Shown here piece after piece: positions 1 to 8,693 of a DNA stretch of 64,000 bases. The stretch's first letter is position 1, and each line of letters starts with the position of its first letter. The notes under the pieces were generated by a model, which was not told the DNA's origin, did no database searches, and saw only the letters and a list, made by a program, of their open reading frames with translations. The stretch is taken from NCBI RefSeq assembly GCF_015351765.1, contig NZ_JADKQA010000001.1, forward strand, positions 1,000,394 to 1,064,393. The letters are read 5' to 3'. Position numbers and translations under genes: made by a program. The stretch comes from Clostridium vitabionis (lineage in GTDB: Bacteria > Bacillota > Clostridia > Lachnospirales > Lachnospiraceae).

Positions 1-15
1 GCCGGGCGTCACGCG

Positions 16-531
16 TCACTGCGCGTTTCTGCCATGGCACTTCTTGTACTTCTTGCCGCTCCCGCACGGGCAGGGGTCGTTCGGATAGATCTTCTTGTGC
101 TCCCTGCGGACCGTTCCGGACGCCTTCTCCGCGCGGTAAATCTCGGTGCGCTTCTCCTCACTGAGGATCTTGTCCCACTCCGGGAGCTCATAGAGCCATT
201 TTGCCTTCGCCTCGCACATGTTATAGTAGAGCTTTTCCGGATCGATCAGGATACGGACCTCCGTGTCCTCATCCATCGTCTCAATCGGATTCTGATATCC
301 CTTGAGGCTCTCGCTGATGCCGTCCAGGAAACCGGTCATCGTCTGGATATCGGTGCCATACTTCTCCGCGAGCTCCCGGACCGTGCCCTTGACCTCGGTC
401 TCCGGATCCGCGAGGATCTGCTTGTAGATTCCCTTCTCTACCTGAAAATACGCTTTCCAGAGCTCATCCTGATGTTTTTTGTCAAGTCCGTTGCCGTAGG
501 CAAGGTTTCTCCAATTTTCCAGTAAAGTCAT
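16..531 (-). CDS. SEC-C metal-binding domain protein
   Basis: A 171-residue protein. The C-terminus (about residues 150-170) carries the SEC-C zinc-binding signature [13 protein letters not shown], as found at the end of SecA and in YecA/YchJ-type proteins. The first 145 residues are acidic and helical, with no family I recognise. The ATG at 531 follows an AAGGAAAGG-type ribosome site, and a sigma-A promoter lies about 90 bases upstream (618-647). The SEC-C knuckle is certain by eye. Its partner, possibly the Sec machinery or the ribosome, is only inferred from the family. It appears to be a single-gene unit. Confidence 0.85.
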   Translation of the reverse strand: MTLLENWRNLAYGNGLDKKHQDELWKAYFQVEKGIYKQILADPETEVKGTVRELAEKYGTDIQTMTGFLDGISESLKGYQNPIETMDEDTEVRILIDPEKLYYNMCEAKAKWLYELPEWDKILSEEKRTEIYRAEKASGTVRREHKKIYPNDPCPCGSGKKYKKCHGRNAQ

Positions 532-617
532 CGTCCGACCTTTCCTTCCGTGGTTTTTTCATATTCTTATGCCTGTCCGGAACCCTGCATTACGCAAAGC
601 ACCGCAGACGCCTTATT

Positions 618-647
618 ATTATAAGGCATTTTGGCCGGATTTTGCAA
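618..647 (-). promoter_or_regulatory. sigma-A promoter of the SEC-C gene
   Basis: On the minus strand a -35 box TTGCAA (642-647) and a perfect -10 box TATAAT (618-623) are separated by 18 bases. The -10 box lies inside a small inverted repeat (GCCTTAT, 4-base loop, ATAAGGC), which could be an operator or chance. Confidence 0.6.
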
Positions 648-678
648 ACATTTTGTGACAGAGACAACATTTCGTCCG

Positions 679-3072
679 TCACCCGGCCTTGTCCACCGTC
701 CGAAGTTCCGTCCCCGGGTAAAAGAAATTCAGGATATCCCGGTAATCCTTTCCCGCCTTCGCCATCGCCCGCGCGCCGCTCTGGCTCATGCCGATGCCGT
801 GGCCGAAGCCTCCACCCCAGATGGTAAATGTCCGTTCCCCGGTCGTCTCATCCCGCGCCGTCTCATCGATGTAGATGAACGGGCTCGGCAGGATGGAGAG
901 GCCGGAAACCTTCGTGCCGTCGCCGCAGAGGTAGGTAAGCCCCGCGTCGCCGAGAATCTTCCGGATCGTGTCCGACCCTCGGAGATATTTGCGCCCCTCG
1001 GTGCCAACCACCTCCATGGAGAGTACGGCTCCGCCGGGTGCCCGCTTCGACACGAAGAATCCGACAATATCCCCGATCCCGGTGACGCGCGACGCGGCGT
1101 AGCTTGCGCTGATCTCCGTCGTCCAGCGGTACATGGACGCGGCGGAGTCAACGCCGGCCGGATCCTTCTTCTGGATTACCTTCCGGAACACCTCCTCCCC
1201 GGTCATCTCCTCCGTGGTTGGCATATCCCCGTCCTCCCCGAGGGAGAGCCGCCGGCTCTTGAGATACGGTGTGTCCTCCGCGCTGTCATTCCAGATCGTG
1301 GTGTCTGTGCCGTAGCCGCAGGAGGTAGAATAATAATATGTCTCCGCCGGCTTCCCGTCATAGCAGAGAAGAAGTCCGCGGGTGTCCCGGACCGCCTGGT
1401 TCGTCCGGCTCTCCGGTCCATAATTGTTGTACACCTGATATTTTGCACTATCATCGACATGAGCGCCGTAGCGCTGGTAAGCATTTGCCCGGATCTGCCG
1501 CCATGCGTACGTCCTCGCGCAGACCGCCTGCGCTTTCAGGGCTTCCTCCTCAGCCTCCGCCGGCATCTCGCTGGGAACCACCCGCTCCAGATAATCCTCG
1601 AGGTCCAGGTCATTGATGATCAGAAGGCCGCTCTCCTCCTCGCTTACCTCGATCGTCCCCGGGCAGGATGGATGCCCGTACGCCCGGTTGACCGAGGCGA
1701 TCGTGATCCCCTTCGCCCCGTCCAGCGGCGTCAGGGTTACCCGGCCTTTCCGAAAAAGCTCATCGCCCTCCTCGATGCGGAATTTCTCCCCCGGGGCATA
1801 CTCCTTCTCCGCGCCCCCGCAGGCTACCTTGAAGCCGCCGTCGGAGGTAAAAACCGCCATATCATGAAAAACATTCGAGAAATCATCGGTCGTGATCAGC
1901 ACGCGGATGTTCTTCGCGGAGAAGCTGTGCGTCAGAAGTGCCGCGCAGGCCTTGCCATCCTCGATGACCAGCCGGCCGAGATCATAGCCGACCAGCATGT
2001 CCTGGACATTCTGTTCGCTGACCTGCCCGTAGATCCGGTAGACGCGGAAATCCTCCTCCATGGTCATCTGGCCGTAGCCCTCGACCTCGATCACGCGCCC
2101 GTTGATGCTGAGAATCCTGCCCTCGCAGCTCCCGGTCTTTAACGTAACGCCGGTGATCCTGCCTTTATCCAGGGAAATGTCCGCGATCTGCCCGTCGCTG
2201 TTGATCTTCTCCGCAGCATCCCTTGCCGTGTCCTCAGGCTTTCCCAGGTCTCTGGTGAGATCCCCGATGACCATGGAGATTTTTCCATGGCTGCGCGAGA
2301 CCCAGACGTTCCGGTAGGTAACCTCGTCGGAAATCACCTGCGGGACACGGATCAGCTCGCTGCCGCGCCGCATGATGCTGACCTTCCGGTCAGTGATGCC
2401 GGAGAGGTCGAGGCCTTCGGCGAAATAGACATCCCCCGCCGCGGTGTGCAGGAGTTTTCCCCCCTCTCCTGCGGATGTATCGCCGGCAGGTTCCCCGGAG
2501 GAAGCTTCCTGCGCGCCGACCGCGCTGCTGATCCCGCAGGCGACTGCCTCGCCCCGGGAAACTTCGCCGTCCGGATCCACCGCCGAGACAAAAGCGTCAT
2601 AAAAGAGCCAGAATGCCTCCGCCGGCATTGCCTTCTGATACTCGGACTCAGGAACGCCGAGCGAGGAGGAAAGCCCGCTCTTCGCCTTCTCGGCCGCGCG
2701 CGCGGCATCGCCGTAGGTGAACTTTGCCCTCACCCAGGAATCCCGGACTTTTCTCGTCTCCCCGCCCTTCTTTGCGGCAAGATACCCCTCCCGGAGGAGA
2801 AAGCTCACATACTTGTCGCTCCAGGCTTCCCCGTCATGGTCGACAAGATTGCCGTCCTCCTCGAGGCTTTCGGAGAGGCTGTCCCTGTCCGTGACCGCGA
2901 GGGCGAGCGCCTTCGCCGCCTCATCGCGGCGCAGGCTGTTTCCCCGGGTCATGGGACGGCCGAACGCAAAAACCAGCAAAAGGGCAAAAAAAGCCAGGGA
3001 GAGGACAGCCGCGGGAAGCCATATCCGCCCCGCCGGCCGCTTCTTTCGGTCAATTCCTCTCTTGCCCGGCAT
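679..3072 (-). CDS. SpoIID/LytB domain protein
   Basis: A protein of about 797 residues. An N-terminal positively charged stretch and one membrane segment (about residues 17-38) suggest a membrane-anchored protein facing outward. The C-terminal third holds the SpoIID/LytB domain: a RVVPSEMPAEAEEEALKAQA core, the YYYSTSCGYGTDT stretch, and the terminal GHGIGMSQSGARAMAKAG motif. SpoIID proteins are lytic transglycosylases that act on denuded glycan during engulfment; LytB relatives modify an amidase. At this length, with a long N-terminal extension, it is a vegetative-type relative rather than classical SpoIID. I chose the ATG at 3072 because a GGAGAGGAG site precedes it; an ORF extension to 3147 lacks a site. 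It lies 71 bases behind the AI-2E-type gene and is probably cotranscribed with it. Confidence 0.85.
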   Translation of the reverse strand: MPGKRGIDRKKRPAGRIWLPAAVLSLAFFALLLVFAFGRPMTRGNSLRRDEAAKALALAVTDRDSLSESLEEDGNLVDHDGEAWSDKYVSFLLREGYLAAKKGGETRKVRDSWVRAKFTYGDAARAAEKAKSGLSSSLGVPESEYQKAMPAEAFWLFYDAFVSAVDPDGEVSRGEAVACGISSAVGAQEASSGEPAGDTSAGEGGKLLHTAAGDVYFAEGLDLSGITDRKVSIMRRGSELIRVPQVISDEVTYRNVWVSRSHGKISMVIGDLTRDLGKPEDTARDAAEKINSDGQIADISLDKGRITGVTLKTGSCEGRILSINGRVIEVEGYGQMTMEEDFRVYRIYGQVSEQNVQDMLVGYDLGRLVIEDGKACAALLTHSFSAKNIRVLITTDDFSNVFHDMAVFTSDGGFKVACGGAEKEYAPGEKFRIEEGDELFRKGRVTLTPLDGAKGITIASVNRAYGHPSCPGTIEVSEEESGLLIINDLDLEDYLERVVPSEMPAEAEEEALKAQAVCARTYAWRQIRANAYQRYGAHVDDSAKYQVYNNYGPESRTNQAVRDTRGLLLCYDGKPAETYYYSTSCGYGTDTTIWNDSAEDTPYLKSRRLSLGEDGDMPTTEEMTGEEVFRKVIQKKDPAGVDSAASMYRWTTEISASYAASRVTGIGDIVGFFVSKRAPGGAVLSMEVVGTEGRKYLRGSDTIRKILGDAGLTYLCGDGTKVSGLSILPSPFIYIDETARDETTGERTFTIWGGGFGHGIGMSQSGARAMAKAGKDYRDILNFFYPGTELRTVDKAG

Positions 3073-3143
3073 GTGTTTCTCCTCTCCCTTCCGCTGTCCG
3101 CGCGGCAGCCCGGCCGCAAGCTCCCGGAAACCCGGATGCGAAA

Positions 3144-4478
3144 TCATTTTCCAGCCTTATCCTTCGGGATGATCTTCCCGCTCGCCTCGTCCATCCCCGC
3201 AAAGTCCATATAGTCCGCTTTCGCGAGCGGCAGGTTCCGCTTTTTCAGGGAATGATTGACCGCGCGGGACACCAGGTTCAGGATGACCGCGAGCAGCGGC
3301 ACCCCGATGATCATCCCGACGAAGCCGAAGAGGCTGCCGAAGAACAGGATGGCAAACATGACCCAGAAGCTCGGCAGGCCGGTGGAGCCGCCGAGTATCC
3401 TCGGCCCAAGGATATTGCCGTCAAACTGCTGGAGAATCAGGATGAAAACCAGGAAATACAGGCATTTCAGGGGGCTGACCAGTAAAACCAGGATCGCCGA
3501 CGGAATGGCGCCGAAAAACGGCCCGAAGAACGGAATCACGTTGGTCACCCCGATGATCGTCGAGATCAGCATCGGGTATGGCATTTTCATCAGGGAAATG
3601 CAGAAGAAGCAGAGGAATCCGATGATGATGGAATCAATGATCTTGCCCACGATAAACCCACCGAACACGCGGTTGACATAGCGGGCTTCATAGACGATCT
3701 CATTGGCTAGGCCGACCGGGAAAATGCTGTAGATAATCTTTTTGATCTGCGCGAGCAGGACTTCCTTGATATTGAGAAAATACATCATGACGATCAGGCC
3801 GAGAATCCAGTTTTTGATCTGTGTCAGGATGCCGAGGACGCTGTTTCCGAGCTGCGCGACGATCCCCGCGATGCCGTCGTCAGAGAGCTGGTTGATGAGG
3901 CCGGAGAAAGCCTGGACAATATTGACGTGTCCTGCCGCACTCTCCGGGGACACGGCGTCCGCCCCGCTTCCCCAGCTGATGACCGTGTCATAGGCGGACT
4001 GGAGCAGGTTGGAGACGATCGCCTTCATTTCCGGATTGCTGGAGAGAAGGCGGGAGACCCAGGTATTGAAGGTATCCCAGTAACCGGGGAGAGATTCCCA
4101 GATCCCGATAATGCTGGAAATGAGCTGCGGAAGAATCAGGCTGATCACGCCGACAACCGTGAAAATCACCAGGAATACGGAAATCAGCGTCGCGACAGCC
4201 TTCGCGATAAAGCCGACCGCCGGCGCGATCCGTTTCGCCCGGGAAGAATTATGCAGAAAATCAATGATAAACCGCCGGACCGCATTATAGATCGGAGAGA
4301 GCAGGTAGGCCAGCACGGCGCCATCAATAAAGGGCGCCAGGATACCGAAAAAGGAACCGACCAGCCTGGCGAACCCGGACCAGTGCTGGAAGCAGACCCA
4401 CAGGACCAGGCTTGCCGCCACAACCGCCAGGGCGGTCAGTCCAAGGTACAGATATTCCCGAAACGAGCGATTTTCCAT
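3144..4478 (-). CDS. AI-2E family transporter (PerM/TqsA-like)
   Basis: A 444-residue polytopic membrane protein with about eight hydrophobic segments and the layout of the AI-2E exporter family: an N-terminal pair of helices, a large loop (about residues 120-190), then a C-terminal bundle with IIGVTNVIPFFGPFFGAIPS and the GPRILGGSTGLPSFWVM stretch. Family members export AI-2 or act as ion antiporters; the substrate cannot be told here. The start at 4478 follows GGGAGGTTGATC. A longer frame runs upstream to 4674, but that part is translated repeat DNA (4501-4710) and should not be annotated as protein. It may be reached by read-through from the 6S RNA promoter upstream. Confidence 0.88.
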   Translation of the reverse strand: MENRSFREYLYLGLTALAVVAASLVLWVCFQHWSGFARLVGSFFGILAPFIDGAVLAYLLSPIYNAVRRFIIDFLHNSSRAKRIAPAVGFIAKAVATLISVFLVIFTVVGVISLILPQLISSIIGIWESLPGYWDTFNTWVSRLLSSNPEMKAIVSNLLQSAYDTVISWGSGADAVSPESAAGHVNIVQAFSGLINQLSDDGIAGIVAQLGNSVLGILTQIKNWILGLIVMMYFLNIKEVLLAQIKKIIYSIFPVGLANEIVYEARYVNRVFGGFIVGKIIDSIIIGFLCFFCISLMKMPYPMLISTIIGVTNVIPFFGPFFGAIPSAILVLLVSPLKCLYFLVFILILQQFDGNILGPRILGGSTGLPSFWVMFAILFFGSLFGFVGMIIGVPLLAVILNLVSRAVNHSLKKRNLPLAKADYMDFAGMDEASGKIIPKDKAGK

Positions 4479-4500
4479 GATCAACCTCCCCATCCGCCGG

Positions 4501-4740
4501 GCTCGCGCTCAACTCGCACTTCGCCTGACGGCTCGTGCCCCGCTCCGCGGATAGCCACTCCACTAAGCTCGAACTGCGCTTACGCTTGTCCTCGCCAAGC
4601 AAATTTGCATAGCTCGCACTAAACTCGCACTTCGCCTGACGGCTCGTGCTCCGCTCCGCGGATAGCCACTCCACTAAACTCGGACTGCGCTTGCGCTTGT
4701 CCTCGTTAAGTGGCTGGTTATCGTTAAGTGCTCTGCTAAT
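4501..4740 (-). repeat. Dispersed repeat family 1, copy A, with an internal 99-bp tandem duplication
   Basis: Two 99-base units (4501-4599 and 4612-4710) differ at only a handful of positions and are separated by 12 bases. Read on the minus strand, the element begins at 4740 with ATTAGCAGAGCACTTAACG, just behind the hairpin at 4747-4774, and ends at the ribosome site of the AI-2E-type gene. The same start sequence recurs at 10550-10630, 25942-25961, 30811-30906 and (opposite strand) 51161-51231. One frame is open through the element and extends the downstream gene artificially. Confidence 0.85.
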
Positions 4741-4774
4741 ACAACAGTAAGCAGCGAAGTGGATCGCTGCTTAC
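4741..4774 (-). terminator. Hairpin behind the 6S-like RNA
   Basis: An 11-base perfect stem, GTAAGCAGCGA at 4747-4757 with TCGCTGCTTAC at 4764-4774, and a 6-base loop. On the minus strand it follows the 3' end of the 6S-like RNA and is followed by TGTTGTATT, a poor U-tract, so termination may be partial. Confidence 0.5.
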
Positions 4775-4775
4775 G

Positions 4776-4982
4776 AAAAATCAATCCCAAGGTGCCGGCT
4801 CCTGCCAAATTGACTCCTAGCGAAAGCCAGGTGGGCAACCCCATCCGAAAATCTGCCTTCCACCCGAAAGAGGCATGACATCAATCCGGAGATATCGGAA
4901 TCCCGTTAGTCAGATGTAGGATCAAAAACGACAGGAGTTATCGAGCATCCCAGGATAAATCAACACTGTTTTCTGAATTTCT
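4776..4982 (-). ncRNA. ssrS: 6S RNA (candidate)
   Basis: A region of about 207 bases with no credible protein, transcribed from its own strong promoter (4989-5017). By hand it folds into one long interrupted hairpin, as 6S RNA does. The closing stem pairs AUCCUGGG with CCUUGGGAU. Next come an internal loop, the helix CUCCUGUC/GGCAGGAG, and then UUGAUCCUA/UAGGAGUCAA with one bulged G. A large central bubble follows, whose 3' side holds a small GGGUUGCCC hairpin, and then an apical hairpin GCCU...AGGC. In the 6S family the central bubble mimics an open promoter and binds sigma-A RNA polymerase. The ends are estimated from the promoter and from the U-run at 4776-4780. Confidence 0.68.
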
Positions 4983-4988
4983 GACACG

Positions 4989-5017
4989 ATTATACAACAG
5001 GGGATAGGTCTTGTAAA
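4989..5017 (-). promoter_or_regulatory. sigma-A promoter of the 6S-like RNA
   Basis: TTTACA (5012-5017), a 17-base spacer and a perfect TATAAT (4989-4994) on the minus strand, overlapping the 3' end of pdp. Predicted start of transcription is about 4982. Confidence 0.7.
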
Positions 5018-6330
5018 CCATCTTTTCCGACTCGGGCATAGACGAGCTGCCTCGCCGGCGGTTCCTCGGGTGCAAAGGTTAAGGAGGCGAGAAACCTCGC
5101 GGATGCCTCGCCGAAAAGCGCCGGATCCGCGGCGTAGAGCGTGGCAACCGGCTCCCCCTTTTTCACCCGGTCCCCATACTTTTTCCGGAGGATGATCCCC
5201 GCGCCGTGGTCAATCTCCTCCCCCTTTTTGCTTCTTCCGGCGTGGAGGAGCACCGAGGCTGTCCCGATGCCCTCGGTATCCATCGCGCTGATGAATCCGT
5301 CCGCCGGCGAGGCGACGCTTACGCTCGCCTCGCCCTCCGGCATTGCCCCGGCGGCAAGCCCGTCCAGATATTCCGTGCTCCCGCCCTGTGCAGCTGCCAT
5401 CCTGCGGAAGACGGCCATCGCGCTCCCGTCCCGGAGAGCGCCCTCCGCCATCCGGAAACACTCCTCCGGGCTTCCCTTCCCGGCGATGTGGAGCATCTCC
5501 GCGGCGAGACGCAGGGAAACCTCCCGGAGATCTGCCGGGCCGTGGTTCTGGAGCACCTCAAGCGCCTCCCGGACCTCGAGCGCATTGCCGATGGCATGCC
5601 CGAGCGGGACATCCATGTCAGTGATCAGCGCCGTGCAGGTTCTCCCAGCCATCGTGCCGATGCGGACCATGGTCTCCGCAAGCTTCACCGAGTTCTCCAT
5701 CGTCTTCATGAACGCGCCGCTCCCGGTCTTCACATCGAGAACAATGCCGTCAGCACCGCCGGCCAGCTTCTTGCTCATGATGGAGGAGGCGATCAGCGGG
5801 ATACTGTCGACGGTTGCCGTGACATCCCGGAGGGCGTACAGTTTCTTGTCCGCCGGGACGAGATTTCCGCTCTGCCCGACCACGGCGATGCCGACGCGGT
5901 TCACGAGCGCAAAGAAGCGCTCCGGGGCGATTTCCGTAGAAAAGCCCGGGATCGCCTCCAGCTTGTCGATCGTTCCACCGGTAAAGCCAAGCCCGCGCCC
6001 GGACATTTTCGCGACACGGACGCCAAGGGCAGCCGCCACCGGGCCGCAGATCAGCGTGGTCTTATCGCCCACACCGCCTGTGCTGTGCTTGTCCGCTTTA
6101 AATCCTCGGATCGGGGAGAGATCCTCCTTCTCCCCGGAATCCGCCATCGCGAGGGTCAGCTCCGTGATCTCCTCATCGCTCATCCCCATAAACCAGATCG
6201 CCATCGCCATGGCAGACATCTGATAATCCGGAACATCCCCGGACACAAACCCGGAGATCATCTCCCGGATTTCCTCCCGGGAGAGCGCCCTCCCGTGTTT
6301 TTTCTTCTCGATCAGGTCATACATTCTCAT
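4990..6330 (-). CDS. pdp: Pyrimidine-nucleoside phosphorylase
   Basis: A 446-residue enzyme that splits thymidine, uridine or deoxyuridine with phosphate to the free base and (deoxy)ribose 1-phosphate in the cytosol. The family signature KHSTGGVGDKTTL is near residue 80, followed by the glycine-rich SGRGLGFTGGTIDKLEAIPG region; the C-terminal alpha/beta domain is complete. Length matches thymidine/pyrimidine phosphorylases. The start MRMYDLIEKKKHG at 6330 follows a GGGAGGTGA site; the frame upstream to 6423 runs inside cdd and is not real. It sits 7 bases behind cdd, so the two form a salvage operon: cytidine is deaminated and the product phosphorolysed. Confidence 0.95.
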   Translation of the reverse strand: MRMYDLIEKKKHGRALSREEIREMISGFVSGDVPDYQMSAMAMAIWFMGMSDEEITELTLAMADSGEKEDLSPIRGFKADKHSTGGVGDKTTLICGPVAAALGVRVAKMSGRGLGFTGGTIDKLEAIPGFSTEIAPERFFALVNRVGIAVVGQSGNLVPADKKLYALRDVTATVDSIPLIASSIMSKKLAGGADGIVLDVKTGSGAFMKTMENSVKLAETMVRIGTMAGRTCTALITDMDVPLGHAIGNALEVREALEVLQNHGPADLREVSLRLAAEMLHIAGKGSPEECFRMAEGALRDGSAMAVFRRMAAAQGGSTEYLDGLAAGAMPEGEASVSVASPADGFISAMDTEGIGTASVLLHAGRSKKGEEIDHGAGIILRKKYGDRVKKGEPVATLYAADPALFGEASARFLASLTFAPEEPPARQLVYARVGKDGLQDLSPVV

Positions 6331-6337
6331 CCGCGCG

Positions 6338-6760
6338 TCACCTCCCAAGATTCGCCGGCCCGAAGCTTTCCGGGAGAAGCGCATCGAGCGTGTACTCCCG
6401 GATATCATCCTCCCCCGTGCCAAGCAGGATCAGGAAGGCCGCCGGATCGCAGAATTCCCGCATCACCTGCCGGCAAATGCCGCACGGCGCGCAGATTCCC
6501 TCGATTTTCCCCTGTTTTCCTCCGACGATCGCGATCGCGGCAAATCTCCTGTGCCCGGCGCTCACCGCCGCGGAGAATGCCGCCCGCTCAGCGCAGATGC
6601 CCGACGGGTAAGAAGCGTTTTCGCAGTTGACCCCGTAAAAGACCGAGCCGTCCTCCGTAAGCAGCGCCGCCGAGACAAAGAACCCGGAATACGGCGCATA
6701 CGCATTTCCGAGATGATCCATCGCGCTCCTCATGAGCATGCGCTTTACTTGTTCGTCCAC
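6338..6760 (-). CDS. cdd: Cytidine deaminase
   Basis: A 140-residue homotetrameric-type enzyme converting (deoxy)cytidine to (deoxy)uridine plus ammonia. The zinc site is complete: CAERAAF with the catalytic glutamate (about residues 56-62) and PCGICRQ (about 92-98). It starts at a GTG (6760) behind GGAGGGGG. It lies directly upstream of pdp, whose ribosome site sits at the end of cdd. A -10 box TATAAT lies about 40 bases upstream, with a poor -35 box. Confidence 0.95.
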   Translation of the reverse strand: MDEQVKRMLMRSAMDHLGNAYAPYSGFFVSAALLTEDGSVFYGVNCENASYPSGICAERAAFSAAVSAGHRRFAAIAIVGGKQGKIEGICAPCGICRQVMREFCDPAAFLILLGTGEDDIREYTLDALLPESFGPANLGR

Positions 6761-6947
6761 TGAACCCCCTCCTTCTCAAAATCCTGCTCCTGGCCTGATT
6801 ATACACTGCGGACAGAATTTTGGGCAGACCTATCCCGGCACCGGTTCTTCAGAGAAAAAAATATGTAGTTTTCAAAGGTTTGCGTAAGAATAGGGGGAAA
6901 TCCCCGACAAGTCAGACAATGCGGTAAAATACAGAGAGGACAGAGGA

Positions 6948-7778
6948 TTAGCGGTAAAACTCGTGTCCGCCGTGGCTCATGACAAAGGTCAGTCTCCCGT
7001 CGAACCATCGCGCGTTCATCCGGGTCGCCTCCTCGCGATTCATGAAGTACAGGGCGCCGCCGGAGTGATCCTCACCCTCGAGGGCGCGCTCGACCAGCTT
7101 CTTCGTCTCCTCCGTGGGCGTCACGCGGTCAATCTCCCCGTTCGCCACCGGCTGAAACTGTCCTTTCTGGTAAATCACGTCATACAAATCATTGGGAAAT
7201 TCGCTGCTTTTCACCCGGTTGACAATCACATTCGCCACGAGAAGCCTGCCCTCGGCATCCTCCCCGCCGGCCTCCGCCTGGACAATATGCTCAAGGCACT
7301 CCAGGTCGTAATCGTCATAGCGGATCACCGCCCGCTCTTTTCTCGCCTGTTTTTCCGCCTCGGCAGCGGCCTGCTGTTTCTGTTCAGCTACCTTCGGCTG
7401 AATCTTCTCCGCGGCGGCGGAGCGGCTCTCCAGAGCTTCCTCGGCGGCGGAATCCATGGCGGCGCCTACGGTTTTGGCACCGAGCAGCAGCTTTTCTTCT
7501 GCCTCTCCGGCGTCCTCAGCGCCCATCACCTCCGCGGCATCCCCGTCCGGCGGGATTCCCTCCGAATCCTCTCCGGCCTCCGACGATTCCTCCAGGTGGG
7601 CGGACACCGCGCTTCTCCCCGCCCCGCCGTAAGAGTTGGAGCTGAAGGAGAATACGGTCACCACCGTGATCGCGGAGAGAAAGACCGCGGAATTGCGGTA
7701 CATCTTTTTGGTCAGCTGCACCGCGAACTCACGGATATAATAGCAGGCTGCCTGGAGGATTTCGCAGAACATCTGCAT
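6948..7778 (-). CDS. Cell wall hydrolase, SleB-like
   Basis: A 276-residue protein. A membrane segment or signal anchor lies near residues 29-45, followed by a long Ala/Glu/Lys-rich, probably coiled or extended, linker (about 60-165). The C-terminal Hydrolase_2/SleB domain starts at LECLEHIVQAEAGGED and continues through LVANVIVNRVKSSEFPNDLYDVIYQ to the terminal GHEFYR. SleB domains cleave peptidoglycan as lytic transglycosylases, in spore cortex or in vegetative walls; the anchored linker form here fits a wall hydrolase and does not prove a role in germination. The ATG at 7778 follows AAGGAGAA with good spacing. It is monocistronic, with its promoter at 7842-7871. Confidence 0.88.
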   Translation of the reverse strand: MQMFCEILQAACYYIREFAVQLTKKMYRNSAVFLSAITVVTVFSFSSNSYGGAGRSAVSAHLEESSEAGEDSEGIPPDGDAAEVMGAEDAGEAEEKLLLGAKTVGAAMDSAAEEALESRSAAAEKIQPKVAEQKQQAAAEAEKQARKERAVIRYDDYDLECLEHIVQAEAGGEDAEGRLLVANVIVNRVKSSEFPNDLYDVIYQKGQFQPVANGEIDRVTPTEETKKLVERALEGEDHSGGALYFMNREEATRMNARWFDGRLTFVMSHGGHEFYR

Positions 7779-7841
7779 TTCCGTTCTCCTTCCCGGCATC
7801 CCCGGCTCTCAAAAAATAACAAATCTGTTAGAAACGAGAAC

Positions 7842-7871
7842 ATTATAGGGAAATCGGGAAATGAGTGTCAA
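7842..7871 (-). promoter_or_regulatory. sigma-A promoter of the SleB-like gene
   Basis: TTGACA (7866-7871), an 18-base spacer and TATAAT (7842-7847). It sits in an AT-rich intergenic stretch (7800-8060) in which I see no other gene. Confidence 0.7.
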
Positions 7872-8087
7872 TAAGTTATTTACATTTTTGTGACATTATC
7901 GTTCGTAATTTAATATATTTGTAATTATTTTGTGCATAGCCTGAAAATTTTTCCGGACTGCCCTCCTCGCTTTTTGTCACTATTCTCCATCGGGATTTTT
8001 CCTGCCCCAGGCAAATTTTGGTGATTATTTTTTCACTTTTTCGGAGAAAACGGGGAAAATATGGGATGTGCTCCCCCTGATGGGCAG

Positions 8088-8145
8088 AAAAACAGGGAGG
8101 ATTCAGCTTCATTCCCCCACACGGGTCTGAACAGAATCCTCCCTG
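8088..8145 (-). terminator. Terminator of ybaK
   Basis: A 12-base perfect stem (CAGGGAGGATTC at 8093-8104 with GAATCCTCCCTG at 8134-8145) and a 29-base loop, followed on the minus strand by TTTTT (8088-8092). It lies 10 bases behind the ybaK stop. Confidence 0.8.
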
Positions 8146-8154
8146 CGGACTTTC

Positions 8155-8640
8155 TCAGTCCCCCCGGACAAGATCGGCGAACTTCGCCTCCACAAAATCT
8201 GCAAGCTTCCGCGGATCAAGAATCACCTGATGCCCGCGCATCCCGGCGCTGACCGCGATCTTTTCATAATTCTCCGCGGTTTGGTGGATCCAGGTCGGAA
8301 ATTTTTTCTTCATTCCGATCGGGGAACAGCCCCCGCGCATATAGCCAGTCAGTGGAAGAAGCTCCTTCACATGGATCATCTCCACCCGCTTGTTGCCTGT
8401 CTCTCTGGCGACCTTCTTCAGGTCCAGCTCATCGTCAACGGGAATACAGCAGACCAGGTGCGGCGTCTTGTCGCCCACGAGAACCAGCGTCTTGAACATG
8501 CTTCCATGCTCCATCCCGAGCTCGTCTGCCGCGTGGCTCCCCGAAAGGTCGTCCTCGCTCCACTCGTACTCCGCGGTCTCGTAGGGGATGCGCGCCTGAT
8601 CCAGCTGCCGCATCACATTTGTCTTCGTGTTCTTCGCCAT
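8155..8640 (-). CDS. ybaK: Cys-tRNA(Pro) deacylase, YbaK/EbsC type
   Basis: A 161-residue single-domain YbaK/ProX-type editing protein that hydrolyses Cys-tRNA mischarged on tRNA-Pro (some members act on Cys-tRNA-Cys). The conserved core is visible: FKTLVLVGD, the VPVDDELDLKKVA-like segment (here IPVDDELDLKKVARETG), GYMRGGCSPIGMKKKFP and the C-terminal SAGMRGHQVILDP loop. The lysine after MFKT is the expected catalytic residue. It is free-standing, not fused to prolyl-tRNA synthetase. Confidence 0.93.
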   Translation of the reverse strand: MAKNTKTNVMRQLDQARIPYETAEYEWSEDDLSGSHAADELGMEHGSMFKTLVLVGDKTPHLVCCIPVDDELDLKKVARETGNKRVEMIHVKELLPLTGYMRGGCSPIGMKKKFPTWIHQTAENYEKIAVSAGMRGHQVILDPRKLADFVEAKFADLVRGD

Positions 8641-8693
8641 GATGTCCTGTCCTCTTTTCTCAGAAATTTTCCGGAGACATCGGCGGGCTGTCC

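Noticed and set aside
4501-4710. CRISPR-like direct repeats
   Set aside because: Only two units of 99 bases with a 12-base spacer; no short regular repeats and no cas genes in the window.
7876-8112. 78-codon frame in the AT-rich gap
   Set aside because: No ribosome site, overlaps the ybaK terminator, and composition is that of intergenic DNA.
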